Shown one piece after another: positions 9,361 to 22,539 of a DNA stretch of 64,000 bases. Source of the stretch: Coprococcus phoceensis. Its GTDB lineage: Bacteria; Bacillota; Clostridia; Lachnospirales; Lachnospiraceae. The stretch lies in assembly GCF_900104635.1 (NCBI RefSeq), contig NZ_FNWC01000007.1, positions 1,153,421-1,217,420 on the forward strand, read 5' to 3'. The stretch's first letter is position 1. Each line of letters opens with the position of its first letter. The translations under genes were made by a program, and so were the position numbers. The notes under the pieces were generated by a model. That model saw only the letters and a list, made by a program, of their open reading frames with translations, was not told the DNA's origin and searched no databases.

Positions 9361-10714
9361 ACTTTTCCTGTAAAAGTTTCTCATTTGCCTTCTCTACATT
9401 CATCTTTGCCATAATAACGGTAATGATAAGCGTGATTACTACTGGAATCCATAAATACATGATCTGCAGCATCTGGATACAGGAATCAGACTGTACAGCC
9501 AGTGTGCCGTCAAAGCCACTGAAATCCAGAAGCCAGCCGGTAATGGCAATTCCAATTCCACCGCCCAGCTTAATACCAAGAGAAGTACAGGAATACATGG
9601 TTCCGTCTACTCTTTTATGCTTTGTGAGATATGTATATTCTGAGCAGGAGGCAATCACAGCATTCATATCCCCCTGCCATGGTCCCATACCAAAAGCTGC
9701 AATGCCAGTAAATAAAAGCATCAGTGGCACACTTCCCAGATAACCGGCTACTACGACCAGGGCTCTTCCAATCGTTCCAATCACGTATCCTGTAAGGTTC
9801 AGTTTATACATTCCTCTCCACTTTTCCACCAGCATCGGTGTAATGAGCAATGCAATAATCAGTGGAATATTAATGGCCCAGGAAAATACACCATACAGAT
9901 TTTCATTGAACAGGATATACGTCATATAGTAAATACCCATATTCAGCATAGCAGTATAAATCTGCTGAAGGATATAGGTAGCACAGATCATAACATAGTA
10001 TTTATTGGTAAACAACAGTTTTGCAGCATCCAGAAGGGAATATTTTTCATCATTTCCGGATTGTTTCCCATCATTTAATTCTTCTTCCGCTAATTCCTTT
10101 ACAGAAAGTACAGAAATCGTATTAACAATCAATCCAATTACTGCATAGATAATCGCAACCGTTCTCCAGCCGGCAGCTCCGCCACCCATCCATTCTACAA
10201 AGCCAATGGTCAGAGACTGAATCAACAGACTTGTGGAAAAAGCAAAAATGAAGCGATAAGAACCCATCTGTACACATTCTTTACTATTCTTTGTTACCAG
10301 GGCTGTCAGAGCAGAATACGCAATATTATTCGCTGTATAAAATACTGCATTTAACAGTGTATACGCAATAAAAAACCAGGCATACTGTGCAAATTCTCCC
10401 ATATTTGCAGGTATTGCAAAAATAGCGACTAAGGTTACAGCACAGCCAATATAGCCATAGAGCATCCAAGGTCTTGCTTTTCCCATTTTACTCTTTGTTT
10501 TATCAATCAGGGTTCCAAAAAAAACATCCGTAATTCCATCGAATAACTTAGATACGGCAATTAAGGTTCCAATAATTCCCGGATTTAATCCTACTGTATT
10601 GGTAAGATAAATCATGACAAAAGAGGACAGGAACGCATACACGACATTTCCTGCAATATCCCCAAAGCCATACCCAACTTTGTTATACCATTTTAAATAC
10701 GTTTTCTCTTTCAT
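9335..10714 (-). CDS. GPH-family sugar:cation symporter (MelB/XynP/YicJ type)
   Basis: A 459-residue polytopic membrane protein with about twelve hydrophobic segments. N-terminal VGYGFGDIAGNVVYAFLSSF and the FDGITDVFFGTLIDKTKSKMGKARPW loop (split: FDGITDVFFGTLID, KTKSKMGKARPW) are the hallmark of the glycoside-pentoside-hexuronide:cation symporter family. It should import a beta-galactoside or related glycoside with Na+ or H+. The start lies 6 bp after the lacZ stop with TAGGA as ribosome binding site, so it is co-transcribed with lacZ. The last 26 codons overlap a small candidate gene on the opposite strand. Confidence 0.9.
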   Translation of the reverse strand: MKEKTYLKWYNKVGYGFGDIAGNVVYAFLSSFVMIYLTNTVGLNPGIIGTLIAVSKLFDGITDVFFGTLIDKTKSKMGKARPWMLYGYIGCAVTLVAIFAIPANMGEFAQYAWFFIAYTLLNAVFYTANNIAYSALTALVTKNSKECVQMGSYRFIFAFSTSLLIQSLTIGFVEWMGGGAAGWRTVAIIYAVIGLIVNTISVLSVKELAEEELNDGKQSGNDEKYSLLDAAKLLFTNKYYVMICATYILQQIYTAMLNMGIYYMTYILFNENLYGVFSWAINIPLIIALLITPMLVEKWRGMYKLNLTGYVIGTIGRALVVVAGYLGSVPLMLLFTGIAAFGMGPWQGDMNAVIASCSEYTYLTKHKRVDGTMYSCTSLGIKLGGGIGIAITGWLLDFSGFDGTLAVQSDSCIQMLQIMYLWIPVVITLIITVIMAKMNVEKANEKLLQEKSMKDGMHD

Positions 10715-10720
10715 GTGTTC

Positions 10721-13948
<3,228 letters not shown>

Positions 13949-14800
13949 ATGTATATCAACTCTGGTTATCTGCATAATTCATTATTGGATTTCAAAGATA
14001 AGAGCAAACCACTAGTAGTGGGAAGCTGTGGGACATACCGGCTGATCCACCAGCCCAAGCTTCCCACGTATCGCCCCCGAGGAAGGATTGACTATCAATT
14101 GCTTTATATTGCTGCAGGGAAAGGTCATTTCTTTTTGAATGGCAAGGAAGAGATTATAGAGGCCGGACATATGATTTTATACAAGCCACGGGAAATGCAA
14201 AGATATGTTTATTATGGGACAGACCAGACAGAAGTTTACTGGGTTCATTTTACCGGTAATAATGTAAAAAATATTTTAAGAGAATACCATTTGTTTGAAT
14301 CCGGACAGATTATCCAGACTGGAAACTCTACGGAATATCATCAGATTTTCCGAAAAATGATTCAGGAACTCCAGCTTACCCGTCCTCATTATGAAGAATA
14401 CTTATCTCTCCTGCTCAGGGAACTGTTCCTTCTGATTAGCCGCCAGGCTCCCATGGGCATCTCTTCCCAGAACCGGATGTTGCAAAAAGAAATGGAAGAA
14501 GCTACACAGTATTTTAATGAACATTTTGCAGAAGAAATATCGATTGAGCAGTACGCCATGGACAAACACCTCAGTATCAGCTGGTTTATCCGAAGCTTTA
14601 AACGTTACAATAGCGTAACTCCCATGCAGTATATACTAAATCTCCGGATCACAAATGCAAAGACACTGCTCCGGACTACTACATATTCTGTATCCGAGGT
14701 GGCATCCATCGTTGGGTATAATAATCCGCTGTATTTCAGCAGACTGTTCAAAAAACAGACGGGACTTCCTCCATCGGAATTTCGGAATAATAAGATTTAG
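13949..14800 (+). CDS. AraC-family regulator, divergent from lacZ
   Basis: 283 residues from the ATG at 13949, chosen because GGAGGT lies at 13931-13936; the longer open frame upstream has no support. N-terminal AraC_binding cupin (LLYIAAGKGHFFLNGKEEII...GHMILYKPREMQRY) and C-terminal double HTH (ISIEQYAMDKHLSISWFIRSFK; TTYSVSEVASIVGYNNPLYFSR; LFKKQTGLPPSEFR). It likely controls the lacZ-symporter operon through the shared intergenic region. Confidence 0.9.
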   Translation: MYINSGYLHNSLLDFKDKSKPLVVGSCGTYRLIHQPKLPTYRPRGRIDYQLLYIAAGKGHFFLNGKEEIIEAGHMILYKPREMQRYVYYGTDQTEVYWVHFTGNNVKNILREYHLFESGQIIQTGNSTEYHQIFRKMIQELQLTRPHYEEYLSLLLRELFLLISRQAPMGISSQNRMLQKEMEEATQYFNEHFAEEISIEQYAMDKHLSISWFIRSFKRYNSVTPMQYILNLRITNAKTLLRTTTYSVSEVASIVGYNNPLYFSRLFKKQTGLPPSEFRNNKI

Positions 14801-15079
14801 GAAAGCGCATAGTTTCAAATCAATTTTATATTATAGACGTAAAACTTCTTTATATCCAATCTGTTCTTCCAAAAATGTATTTCCCGTTTTTTGTTTTGCC
14901 ATAATGCTTCTCCTAAAAAAATTTTATTCTGCCATACTTTACCTGTTCTGAAAAGGTCGTAGCGTTTAAAATATATCCCTCCGACGAATCGCAAGAAAAA
15001 AGCAAGAATATAAATCTGTCATTTTCACAACTCTATGTTAAAATATTCTTATTTATACTGCGAAGGGAGGAATCTATTT

Positions 15080-17743
15080 TTGTCGAAAGCAACACTATTT
15101 GACAGCCGTATCAAAAAGTACGCTTACTGTAAGCCGCCAGAAATCTACCGGGATCTTGGTACATCTGCCCTTGGGCTATCCAAAGAACAGGTGGATGCAA
15201 TGCGGGAAAGATATGTCAAAAACAGTTTTCAGGAACGTAAAACAGATACCACCATCCAGCGATTGCGGCGAGCGTTTATTAATCCATTTCATGTGATTCT
15301 ATTTATTTTAGGTATTGTTTCTCTTGTTACCGATGTTTTTATGGCCTCTAATTTTACACGGAATGCTACTACTGCCCTTATCATTTTTTCCATGATTGTA
15401 ATCAGCGGTATCATCCGTTTAATTCAGGAGCTGCGGGCGAAAAGCACAGCCGAACAGCTTGACCGTTTGATTCACGAAAAGGTTACCGTAAGACGGAATG
15501 GGGAACTACGGGAAATTCCCGGTGAAGAATTAGTAGTAGGCGATCTGATTCTGTTTTCTGCTGGTGATCATGTTCCAGCGGACATCCGGCTGACAAAGGT
15601 AACCGATCTATTTATTTCCCAGGCCGCTATCACTGGAGAAAGCGCCATTTTGGAAAAAAGCTGCTGTACACTTTGTTACAAAGAGCAGGAACCCATAACA
15701 CAATTGGAAAATCTTGCGTTTATGGCGACCACAGTTATCAGTGGAAAAGGGGAAGGCATCGTGCTGGCTGTAGGAAGGGATACTCTATACGGTGGATTTA
15801 CCAAACCTAATTCTGAAGATAAAAATGCTTTTCAAAAAGGAGCCAATTCCATTGCCTGGGTCATGATCCGGTTTATGGCGGTTCTGGTTCCCATTGTATT
15901 TCTTATATTGGGGATCACAGGTGGAAAGTGGCTGGAATCCTTTGCATTCGCACTGTCTGTAGCGGTAGGGCTGATGCCGGAAATGCTCCCCATGGTCATC
16001 ACCGCCTGCCTTGCAAAAGGAAGCCTTGCTATGGGTAAAAAACAGACCATCATCAAAGATCTGAACGCCATGCAGAGCTTTGGAAGCATGGATGTGCTTT
16101 GTATGGATAAAACAGGAACACTGACCAATGAAAGTGTCCTGCTGGAATATTATATGGATATTCTGGGCAATGAAAATACAGATGTCCTAGATCTGGCTTA
16201 TCTGAACAGTTCCTATCATTCCGGCGTCCGTAATCCCATTGACAATGCCATTCTTGCCTGTAAATCCATGCCAGGCAGGGAAATCCATTATGCCAAGCTT
16301 CTGACAGAATACCAGAAGGAAGATGAAATCCCCTTTGACTATACTCGTAAGTTTGTCAGTACCCTTGTGCAGGACAGTACCGGAAACAGCCATCTGATTA
16401 TGAAAGGAGATATTGCACACATCCTTTCCCGATGCAGTCATGTAGAATATCGTGGAACATGACTTCCTATGGAAAAAGATGCCAGACAAAGCGTATTTTG
16501 TGTGGTAGGGGAAATGCTGCAGGATGGGATGAAGGTTATTGCTGTGGCTCGGAAACAAGTGGGAAGACGAAAGAAAACCACACCTGACGATGAAAAGGAT
16601 ATGACTTTGGTTGGTTATCTGTTTTTCTTCGATGCCCCAAAACAGACGGAAGGCGAATCCGTAACAGCACTGAAGAGATTAAAAGTAATCCCGAAGATCC
16701 TGACCGGAGATCAGACAGCCATTGCACTATCCGTCTGCCGCCGGGTTGGAATCTCTGCCGAACATATCCTAACTGGCACCCAACTGGATGAAATGACAGA
16801 CTGTGAACTGAAAAAGGTGGTAGAAGAAACCCATGTTTTTGCAGAGCTTACTCCCGGTCAGAAAGTGCGTCTGGTTTCTGCACTCAAAGAGAATGGTCAT
16901 ACCGTTGGATTTCTTGGGGATGGGGTCAACGACATTCCTGCACTAAATGAGGCAAATGTAGGGATTTCTGTAGATACAGCAGTGGACGCCACCAAAGATG
17001 CTGCTGATGTTGTATTGCTGCAAAAAGACTTAAATGTATTGGAACAGGGTGTCCTGGAAGGGCGAAAGACTTTTACCAATATGCTGAAGTATATTAAAAT
17101 CACCGCAAGTTCCAACTTTGGAAATATTTTTTCCATCATTTGTGCCAGTGCATTTTTACCGTTTCTTCCTATGACCTCCATCCAGATCCTGCTTCTGAAT
17201 CTGTTATATGATACGCTGTGTATCGTACTTCCATGAGACAATGTAGATGAGGAAGAGATACTGTCCCCAAGAGACTGGTCCGGCAACACACTGAAGCAGT
17301 TTATGCTTTCTTTCGGACCGATCAGTTCCCTGTTTGATATTGTGACTTTCCTGTTTTTGTATTATTTCCTATGCCCTGCACTGTGCGGAGGGGCAACTTA
17401 CCTGCAGCTTACCGATCCTTCCCTGAAACTTCAGTACGCTGCTTTATTCCAGACAGGCTGGTTTTTGGAGTCCATGTGGACACAGGTTTTGATCCTGCAT
17501 TTCCTGCGTACTGCCAAAATCCCGTTTCTCCAAAGCAGGGCATCTGCACCGGTCATCTCTATTACTTTGGTAGGGATTCTTGCTTTTACAGCCCTTACTT
17601 TTACCAGCGGGGCATCACTGTTTGGACTGACAAAATTACCGCTTTGGTATTTTGCCTTTTTGCTGCATGTGGCATTTTTCTATATGCTGCTAAGTTCCGT
17701 AACCAAATATTTTTATAAGAACAAATATCAAGAGTTAATTTAA
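15080..17743 (+). pseudogene. mgtA: MgtA/MgtB-type P-type Mg2+ ATPase frame with two in-frame TGA codons
   Basis: One uninterrupted reading frame of 887 sense positions, full MgtA length, broken only by TGA at 16460-16462 and TGA at 17234-17236. Before the first stop: cation-ATPase N-terminus, actuator region with ITGES, and phosphorylation motif DKTGTLT (Asp near residue 342). Between the stops: hinge motif FLGDGVNDIPAL. After the second: the last membrane segments (LKQFMLSFGPISS, FDIVTFLFLYYF). The second TGA sits in VLP-stop-DNVDEE where MgtA homologues carry tryptophan (LPWDKMD in Escherichia coli). Start chosen at TTG 15080 because GGGAGG lies nine bases upstream. TGA works as a normal stop elsewhere here, so this is most simply a young pseudogene. 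Confidence 0.8.
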
Positions 17744-17754
17744 AGGAGGCGTTC

Positions 17755-18073
17755 ATGATGAAAAAGAATATCAGTTATATTCCCATGGATCATACCCTTG
17801 AAATCTGGCTCTTGGAAAAATTATTAAGGGAACCGCCGGAAAGTGCTTATACAAAAGAACTGATTTCCGGTATTCAGGACATGATAAGCGGTGAAGTATC
17901 CTCGCTGTTATTAGGAGCCTTAGAAGATACAGAGGTGGCTATTGGTGTACACTCGGATGAACTTCTGATCGGTGATCTGGAAATTCATCCAAGGAGTCGG
18001 AAAATCCTAATGAAAGGTTCTGAAATCAGCCTGACACCAACGGAATTCGATATTTTATATTTTCTTGCTAAGA
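17755..18073 (+). pseudogene. OmpR-type response-regulator/winged-helix gene truncated by IS21
   Basis: Starts with AAAGGAGG twelve bases before the ATG. The last ~35 residues (GDLEIHPRSRKILMKG, then LTPTEFDILYFLAK) are the beginning of a Trans_reg_C DNA-binding domain as in OmpR/PhoB regulators. The expected continuation is missing: the IS21-family left end starts here and the frame runs out in IS sequence at 18111. The N-terminal ~80 residues do not look like an intact receiver domain, so this gene may have been atypical before truncation. It directly follows the mgtA frame. Confidence 0.65.
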
Positions 18074-18222
18074 TGCAAATTTCGCCCGACCGGTGTGAAT
18101 ATTTCGTTTGAAACGGTGTGAGCACATTGTTCCACCGGTGTACCTGCTCGGAATATCGGTGTGAGACTTATTGTGGTATAGTTTTCTCGTGGTAAAAACA
18201 AATGAGAAAGGAGCATACAATT

Positions 18223-19779
18223 ATGCAAAACTGTACTACAATTCTTGGAATCATCGATATGCGTCAACGTGGCATATCCTATGATGATTGCCGTAGCCGA
18301 TACAAAGTTGGCTGCAGCACAATTACTCTGATCATGAACCGCTTCAAAGAATCCGGCAAAGATCTTGATACGCTGAAACAAATGTCGGCAGAGGAAGTGG
18401 AACATCTATTCTTTCCACCCGAAAACCTCCGCAGAAAAGATGATTCCGTTATGCCTGATTACCAAGCCGTCTATGAGCGGCTAACTATGCCAGGAAGCAA
18501 AGCAAATCTCTTTTATCTGTGGCTGAAATACAAGAAGGACTGTCCTTCCGGTTATCAATATACACAGTATTGCCTGTATTTTAAACGCTTCGTTGAAAAG
18601 CATTACGGCTCGGAAGCTGTCAGCATGGTCGTGGAACGGATTCCAGGAGAAAAGGTTTACATCGACTGGGTCGGTGATCAACCGGAAATTCTTGTGGATT
18701 CATCAACTGGTGAAATAAAAAAGGTACATTTTTTTGTTACAACTGTTGGAGTAAGCAACCTTATTTATGCGGAAGCCTTTGAGGATGAAAAACTGCCCAA
18801 CTTCATTGCCGGTACTGTTCATGCATTGGAGTCCTATGGTGCAGTGCCTAAATATCTCGTACCAGACAACTTAAAAACTGCAATCACCAAGCATACCAAG
18901 GATGAACTGGTAATCAATAGTGTCTATCAGGACTTAGAGAATTTCTACGATGTAGTAATCCTTCCACCACCGCCTCGCAAGCCGAAGGGAAAACCAACGG
19001 TGGAGAAGTACGTTCAGTTTCTGGAGACACATCTGTTGGAAGACCTGAAAGAAAAAGTTTACTACAGTATCGAAGATATCAATCGTGATGTACGGCAAAA
19101 AATAGCGGACATCAACAACGAGAAAAGGACCTCCCAGTCCCTTTCCAAAATGGAAAGTTTCCTTCGATATGACAAACCACAGATGAAGCCACTTGCCGGT
19201 GAATCCTTCTCGCTGTGTGATTATAAATACTTTGCCCGTGTACCGAATAATTACCATCTGTTGTATGATGACCACTATTATTCAGTATTGTACACGTATT
19301 ATAATCAGCCTGCAATTCTTAAGGCTACAATGGCAGAGGTACGAATCTGCGACCGGAATAACAAGCTGATTTGTACCCATAGAAGGTCCTACAAAGACTT
19401 TCCCAAATACATCACCAAGCCGGAGCACATGGCTCTAGAGCATCAATACTACAAAGAAGTGAATTCTAAAGATGGCGCTTATTACAGACGATGGGCCTCG
19501 AGTATCGGTCCATATATGGGTAAACTTATTGATTCCGTGCTTCTTACACCTCAGCACGAAGAACAAGCCTATAATAGTTGTAACGGCATTCTTCATATGT
19601 GTAAGAATCAATCCAGACTTTTGCTGGAAGATATCGCAAAAACATGCGTGGAAAGTAATGCCTGTAGGTATTCTTATTTCAAAAAGCTCCTGAAAAATAT
19701 GCAGGACAATCATTCGGTACCGACTACATCCTCACTTCCAGAGCATAGTAACTTACGAGGGAAGGAGGAGTATCGATGA
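18223..19779 (+). CDS. istA: IS21-family transposase IstA
   Basis: 518 residues from the ATG at 18223 (AAAGGAG nine bases upstream; an earlier ATG at 18202 lacks one). N-terminal helix-turn-helix (MRQRGISYDDCRSRYKVGCS), then an RNase-H-like DDE integrase core beginning GEKVYIDWVGDQPE (first Asp), LVPDNLKTA (second Asp) and the PRKPKGKPTVEKYVQ region with the catalytic Glu, as in IS21 IstA proteins. Overlaps istB by 4 bp (ATGA), the usual IS21 arrangement. Confidence 0.9.
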   Translation: MQNCTTILGIIDMRQRGISYDDCRSRYKVGCSTITLIMNRFKESGKDLDTLKQMSAEEVEHLFFPPENLRRKDDSVMPDYQAVYERLTMPGSKANLFYLWLKYKKDCPSGYQYTQYCLYFKRFVEKHYGSEAVSMVVERIPGEKVYIDWVGDQPEILVDSSTGEIKKVHFFVTTVGVSNLIYAEAFEDEKLPNFIAGTVHALESYGAVPKYLVPDNLKTAITKHTKDELVINSVYQDLENFYDVVILPPPPRKPKGKPTVEKYVQFLETHLLEDLKEKVYYSIEDINRDVRQKIADINNEKRTSQSLSKMESFLRYDKPQMKPLAGESFSLCDYKYFARVPNNYHLLYDDHYYSVLYTYYNQPAILKATMAEVRICDRNNKLICTHRRSYKDFPKYITKPEHMALEHQYYKEVNSKDGAYYRRWASSIGPYMGKLIDSVLLTPQHEEQAYNSCNGILHMCKNQSRLLLEDIAKTCVESNACRYSYFKKLLKNMQDNHSVPTTSSLPEHSNLRGKEEYR

Positions 19780-20540
19780 TAAATAAAAACCAACTTTCCA
19801 CAGAGGACTACGAAATCTGCAGTAAGCTTAAAAGTATGCGGTTCTCCGGTATGGCAGAAGCATTGGAGGAAGTGTTTGCAGATCCCAATGCAGAACTTCT
19901 TCCATTCAGAGAAAAAATACAGCGTATCGTAGATGCTGAATGGAATCTGCGCTATTTCAAGAAACTGAATCGTTTTATCAAAAAGGCAACCTTGAAATAT
20001 CCCGCTGCTGATCTGGATGAAACGCTTTATAATCCGGAACGACAGCTGGATGTGCGCATCATAGAGGAACTTTCCAAATGTGAATGGATTGAACAGGGAA
20101 AAAATCTTGTCATAACAGGAAAAACCAGTTCCGGTAAAAGCTACCTTGCCAATGCACTTTGTATTTGTGCCTTGCGGCAGTTCAAGACAGTCCGGTACAT
20201 GAAGGCTAGCCAGTTGATAAATGAGTTGTCCAAAGCAGAAAAACTCGACACTTATCAAGAAGAACTGAATCTGTTCGCTGGCTATGATCTTCTTGTCGTT
20301 GACGATTTTGGATTGATGAACATGGATGTTAATAAGTGCCGAAACTTATTTGAGGTATTCGACAGCAGAGATCCTCATAAATCCATCCTTGTAATCTCTC
20401 AGTTCCCTGTACCTGCCTGGTATGACATGTTTCAGGATCATACTTATGCAGAGGCGTGCCTTGCACGCATGCTTAGTGGAGCCTATCGTTTGGAGATGAA
20501 TGGTAAGAACATGAGAGATATGGAACCTATTAACAAGTAA
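19776..20540 (+). CDS. istB: IS21-family helper ATPase IstB
   Basis: 254 residues, DnaC/DnaA-like AAA+ ATPase that assembles on DNA and recruits IstA. Walker A GKTSSGKSYLANAL, Walker B YDLLVVDDFGL, sensor region LVISQFPVPAWYDMF, and the conserved IS21 ending VLARMLSGAYRLEMNGKNMR-like (here ACLARMLSGAYRLEM). GAAGGAGG ribosome binding site inside istA. Confidence 0.92.
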   Translation: MINKNQLSTEDYEICSKLKSMRFSGMAEALEEVFADPNAELLPFREKIQRIVDAEWNLRYFKKLNRFIKKATLKYPAADLDETLYNPERQLDVRIIEELSKCEWIEQGKNLVITGKTSSGKSYLANALCICALRQFKTVRYMKASQLINELSKAEKLDTYQEELNLFAGYDLLVVDDFGLMNMDVNKCRNLFEVFDSRDPHKSILVISQFPVPAWYDMFQDHTYAEACLARMLSGAYRLEMNGKNMRDMEPINK

Positions 20541-20622
20541 CAACAAACTGATAACGCACCGCTGGTGCGAGCCTCTTACACCGCTGACGCGGGAAAGGGG
20601 CTCCGTTTATCCGAAATGTGCA

Positions 20623-20721
20623 AATACATTCCAAAATAGTGGTGGATGATTTCATAGGAACCGCCTTTGATACTGTCTGAACTGCTTTTACTAAATCTGC
20701 CTTTTTACAAATAATTTTCAT
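20623..20721 (-). pseudogene. dnaN: dnaN (DNA polymerase III beta clamp) N-terminal fragment cut by IS21
   Basis: The first 33 codons, MKIICKKADLVKAVQTVSKA then MKSSTTILECI, are those of a DnaN sliding clamp. The reading frame then passes into the IS21 right end. A GGAGAA ribosome binding site precedes the start. Whether this was a second clamp copy or was carried in by a mobile element cannot be judged here; the only chromosomal dnaN being broken would be lethal, so it was most likely an extra copy or a partial duplication. Confidence 0.7.
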
Positions 20722-21001
20722 AGGTTATTCTCCTTTCATACAACTGTAATGTTTACTATAAAAAACTAAATTTTTCCTCCTTTCTTTTTTACATACAAAA
20801 AAAGACACAAAAAACCATACGATTTTTCATGTCTCTCTTTATATTTCTTAGGATATTCCTTAAAATACTGCTTTTGGCTTCTGCCAAAATGAAATACTAA
20901 CTACAAATCTTTCCATTTGTAAAAATATATTCGTTATTATAATAACACAATATATAGCGTTTTACAATCCATTTTTCTATATATTGTATGTGTGATGTTT
21001 C

Positions 21002-21703
21002 TTATAAAATTTCTTTTTGTCCCATATTCCAAAGAAAGGCTTTAAGCGTATCTATCTCCTTTTCTTTGCATAAAATTCTCTTATTCTGATACAAATGAAT
21101 TATTAGTCCAACCACGCCTATAATAAAATCCTGATTGACGAGATATTCCCCGGAAACATTCAAAAAAGAGGGATTTTTTCGTATTGTTTCCAATACTTTT
21201 TCTGTCAGTATATAACCCGATTTTTTCTCTCCTTTTTCTGTATAAATATCCCCTGTTCTTAAATCAATATAAACTACTTCAGACAAACACATAGCCCATG
21301 CAGAATCCATGCCCTGATCAAACAGGAAAATCGTTTTCCTTGGAAAATACTTTTTGAAAAAGTGCTGATAGATATTTAAACTTTCCACTTGTTCTTTTTC
21401 CGTCAAATAATATGCCGTTCTATATTCATAACCGTAAAAAGCCCGATTAGCAGATTTCCCGAAAAAGTAGAAAGAAGTTCTTTGTTCTTTCTCTCTGATA
21501 TACCTGGCGACCGCCAGTCCACAATTATCTGTAGTATCTTCCACAAACACAATATCCATAGGGCTTTCTTCATTTGCTTTGCGAAAAGCATCTATCGTAG
21601 AATACTCGTAGATTGCATATACGTTATCTGACTGACACGCTTCCTTTCGGATATCATCCAGGAGCTTACTTTCTTTTTGGTAAAATATCGCAATTTTTAT
21701 CAT
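21002..21703 (-). CDS. LytTR-type response regulator-like protein
   Basis: About 233 residues from the ATG at 21703 (MIKIAIFYQKESKLLDDIRK). The N-terminal half looks like a receiver domain with acidic positions (MDIVFVEDTTDNCGLAVARYIREK), and the C-terminal half (SEVVYIDLRTGDIYTEKGEKK, then FLNVSGEYLVNQDFI, split) resembles a LytTR DNA-binding domain. Such regulators are common beside membrane or secretion loci. The open frame upstream of 21703 (to 21838) looks non-coding. A possible regulator of the adjacent secretion locus; this is inferred from position. Confidence 0.55.
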   Translation of the reverse strand: MIKIAIFYQKESKLLDDIRKEACQSDNVYAIYEYSTIDAFRKANEESPMDIVFVEDTTDNCGLAVARYIREKEQRTSFYFFGKSANRAFYGYEYRTAYYLTEKEQVESLNIYQHFFKKYFPRKTIFLFDQGMDSAWAMCLSEVVYIDLRTGDIYTEKGEKKSGYILTEKVLETIRKNPSFLNVSGEYLVNQDFIIGVVGLIIHLYQNKRILCKEKEIDTLKAFLWNMGQKEIL

Positions 21704-21852
21704 TGGTATTCCCACCCTTTTTCTTTTAGAATAATATACCCCGGTAAAACTACAAGGTTTTTTGTATAAATTGCCTTTTTTATTGCGTAATTGGCTGTCA
21801 ACGGTATTTTTTAGGGGCATGTCACCGACATACCCCAACCGTCATCAAATTT

Positions 21853-22266
21853 CTATGATATAAATGTAAAAAAATTTTCTTCCACATTCACACGACAGAC
21901 TCTGTCATTTTCTAGTTCACGATACAATACAGAAAATACTTCCACGACTTCCTGAATGCTCAATCCTTGAATTTCTATATTCCGAAAAAGTTCTCCCAAG
22001 CATAAATCGGAATCTTTATATGCTTGTTTCACAAGGTTACAGGCATCTTCAATCGTCTTCACCGAAATACAGATTTCTGTTACTATATGCTCAGCCTTTC
22101 TTTTTACTGTCTGCTCTGTTTTAGGATTTTTTAATAAAATCCCCATTTTCAGCATGTCCTGTTTCCAACCTTGATAGGAAGGATATTCCTGTTTATCGAC
22201 ATATTTGCGAAACAGTCTGTATACCCCTCTCTCTGTATATGTTCCTTTAACCTTCCAAGAATCCAT
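21853..22266 (-). CDS. hypothetical protein next to the LytTR-like gene
   Basis: 137 residues, no membrane segment. Contains KVKGTYTERGVYRLFRKYV and YPSYQGWKQDMLKMG, then mostly helices ending in KRKAEHIVTEICIS and SIQEVVEVFSVLYREL. I do not recognise the family. It is on the same strand as the LytTR-like gene and the toxin-C immunity gene, with about 40 bp to the latter. Confidence 0.55.
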   Translation of the reverse strand: MDSWKVKGTYTERGVYRLFRKYVDKQEYPSYQGWKQDMLKMGILLKNPKTEQTVKRKAEHIVTEICISVKTIEDACNLVKQAYKDSDLCLGELFRNIEIQGLSIQEVVEVFSVLYRELENDRVCRVNVEENFFTFIS

Positions 22267-22307
22267 ATTCCTTCTATATGCATCTATACTTTTTATAATG
22301 ATAAATA

Positions 22308-22538
22308 TTATATGGTTGAATAACGTTTCATTTTTCTCAAAAAAAACTCACAAGCTTCTGTTTCTGTATCAAATACCTTTAATCCAGATTTATGACCTCT
22401 CTCACTATAATAAACTTGCCATGTTTCTTCCTTAACAATACATAACTTTTCATTAGGAAACCCACCTATCATTAAAGAGTATAACTCTTTGGGAACTCCT
22501 ATTTTATTTAATTCTTTTTCCAACTCAACTATTGTCAT
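22308..22538 (-). CDS. candidate immunity protein for toxin C (TNT domain)
   Basis: 76 residues, small and cytosolic, starting two bases from the stop codon of the toxin C gene and so co-translated with it. Content: MTIVELEKELNKIGVPKELY, then EKLCIVKEETWQVYYSERG and EACEFFLRKM. Position immediately 3' of a TNT-domain effector is exactly where the cognate NADase inhibitor is found in T7SS and other polymorphic toxin operons. The immunity role is inferred from this position. Confidence 0.65.
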   Translation of the reverse strand: MTIVELEKELNKIGVPKELYSLMIGGFPNEKLCIVKEETWQVYYSERGHKSGLKVFDTETEACEFFLRKMKRYSTI

Positions 22539-22539
22539 T

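Larger units (their letters stand above)
18074..20622 (+). mobile_element. IS21-family insertion sequence
   Basis: About 2.55 kb carrying istA and istB. Terminal inverted repeats can be read as TGCAAATTTCG (from 18074) against CGAAATGTGCA (20612-20622), 10 of 11 matching. Inside the left end there are four CGGTGTGA/CGGTGTAC-like copies between 18090 and 18165 and a related TTACACCG near 20577, as expected for the repeated transposase-binding sites of IS21 ends. No target duplication: the flanks are two unrelated truncated genes, which points to a deletion or rearrangement at this element. Confidence 0.85.

Noticed and set aside
15080..17743. UGA recoding as tryptophan in this organism
   Set aside because: Several well-supported genes in the window end in TGA (hicA, xkdX, the sigma-like gene) and the first mgtA TGA is not at an obvious Trp position.
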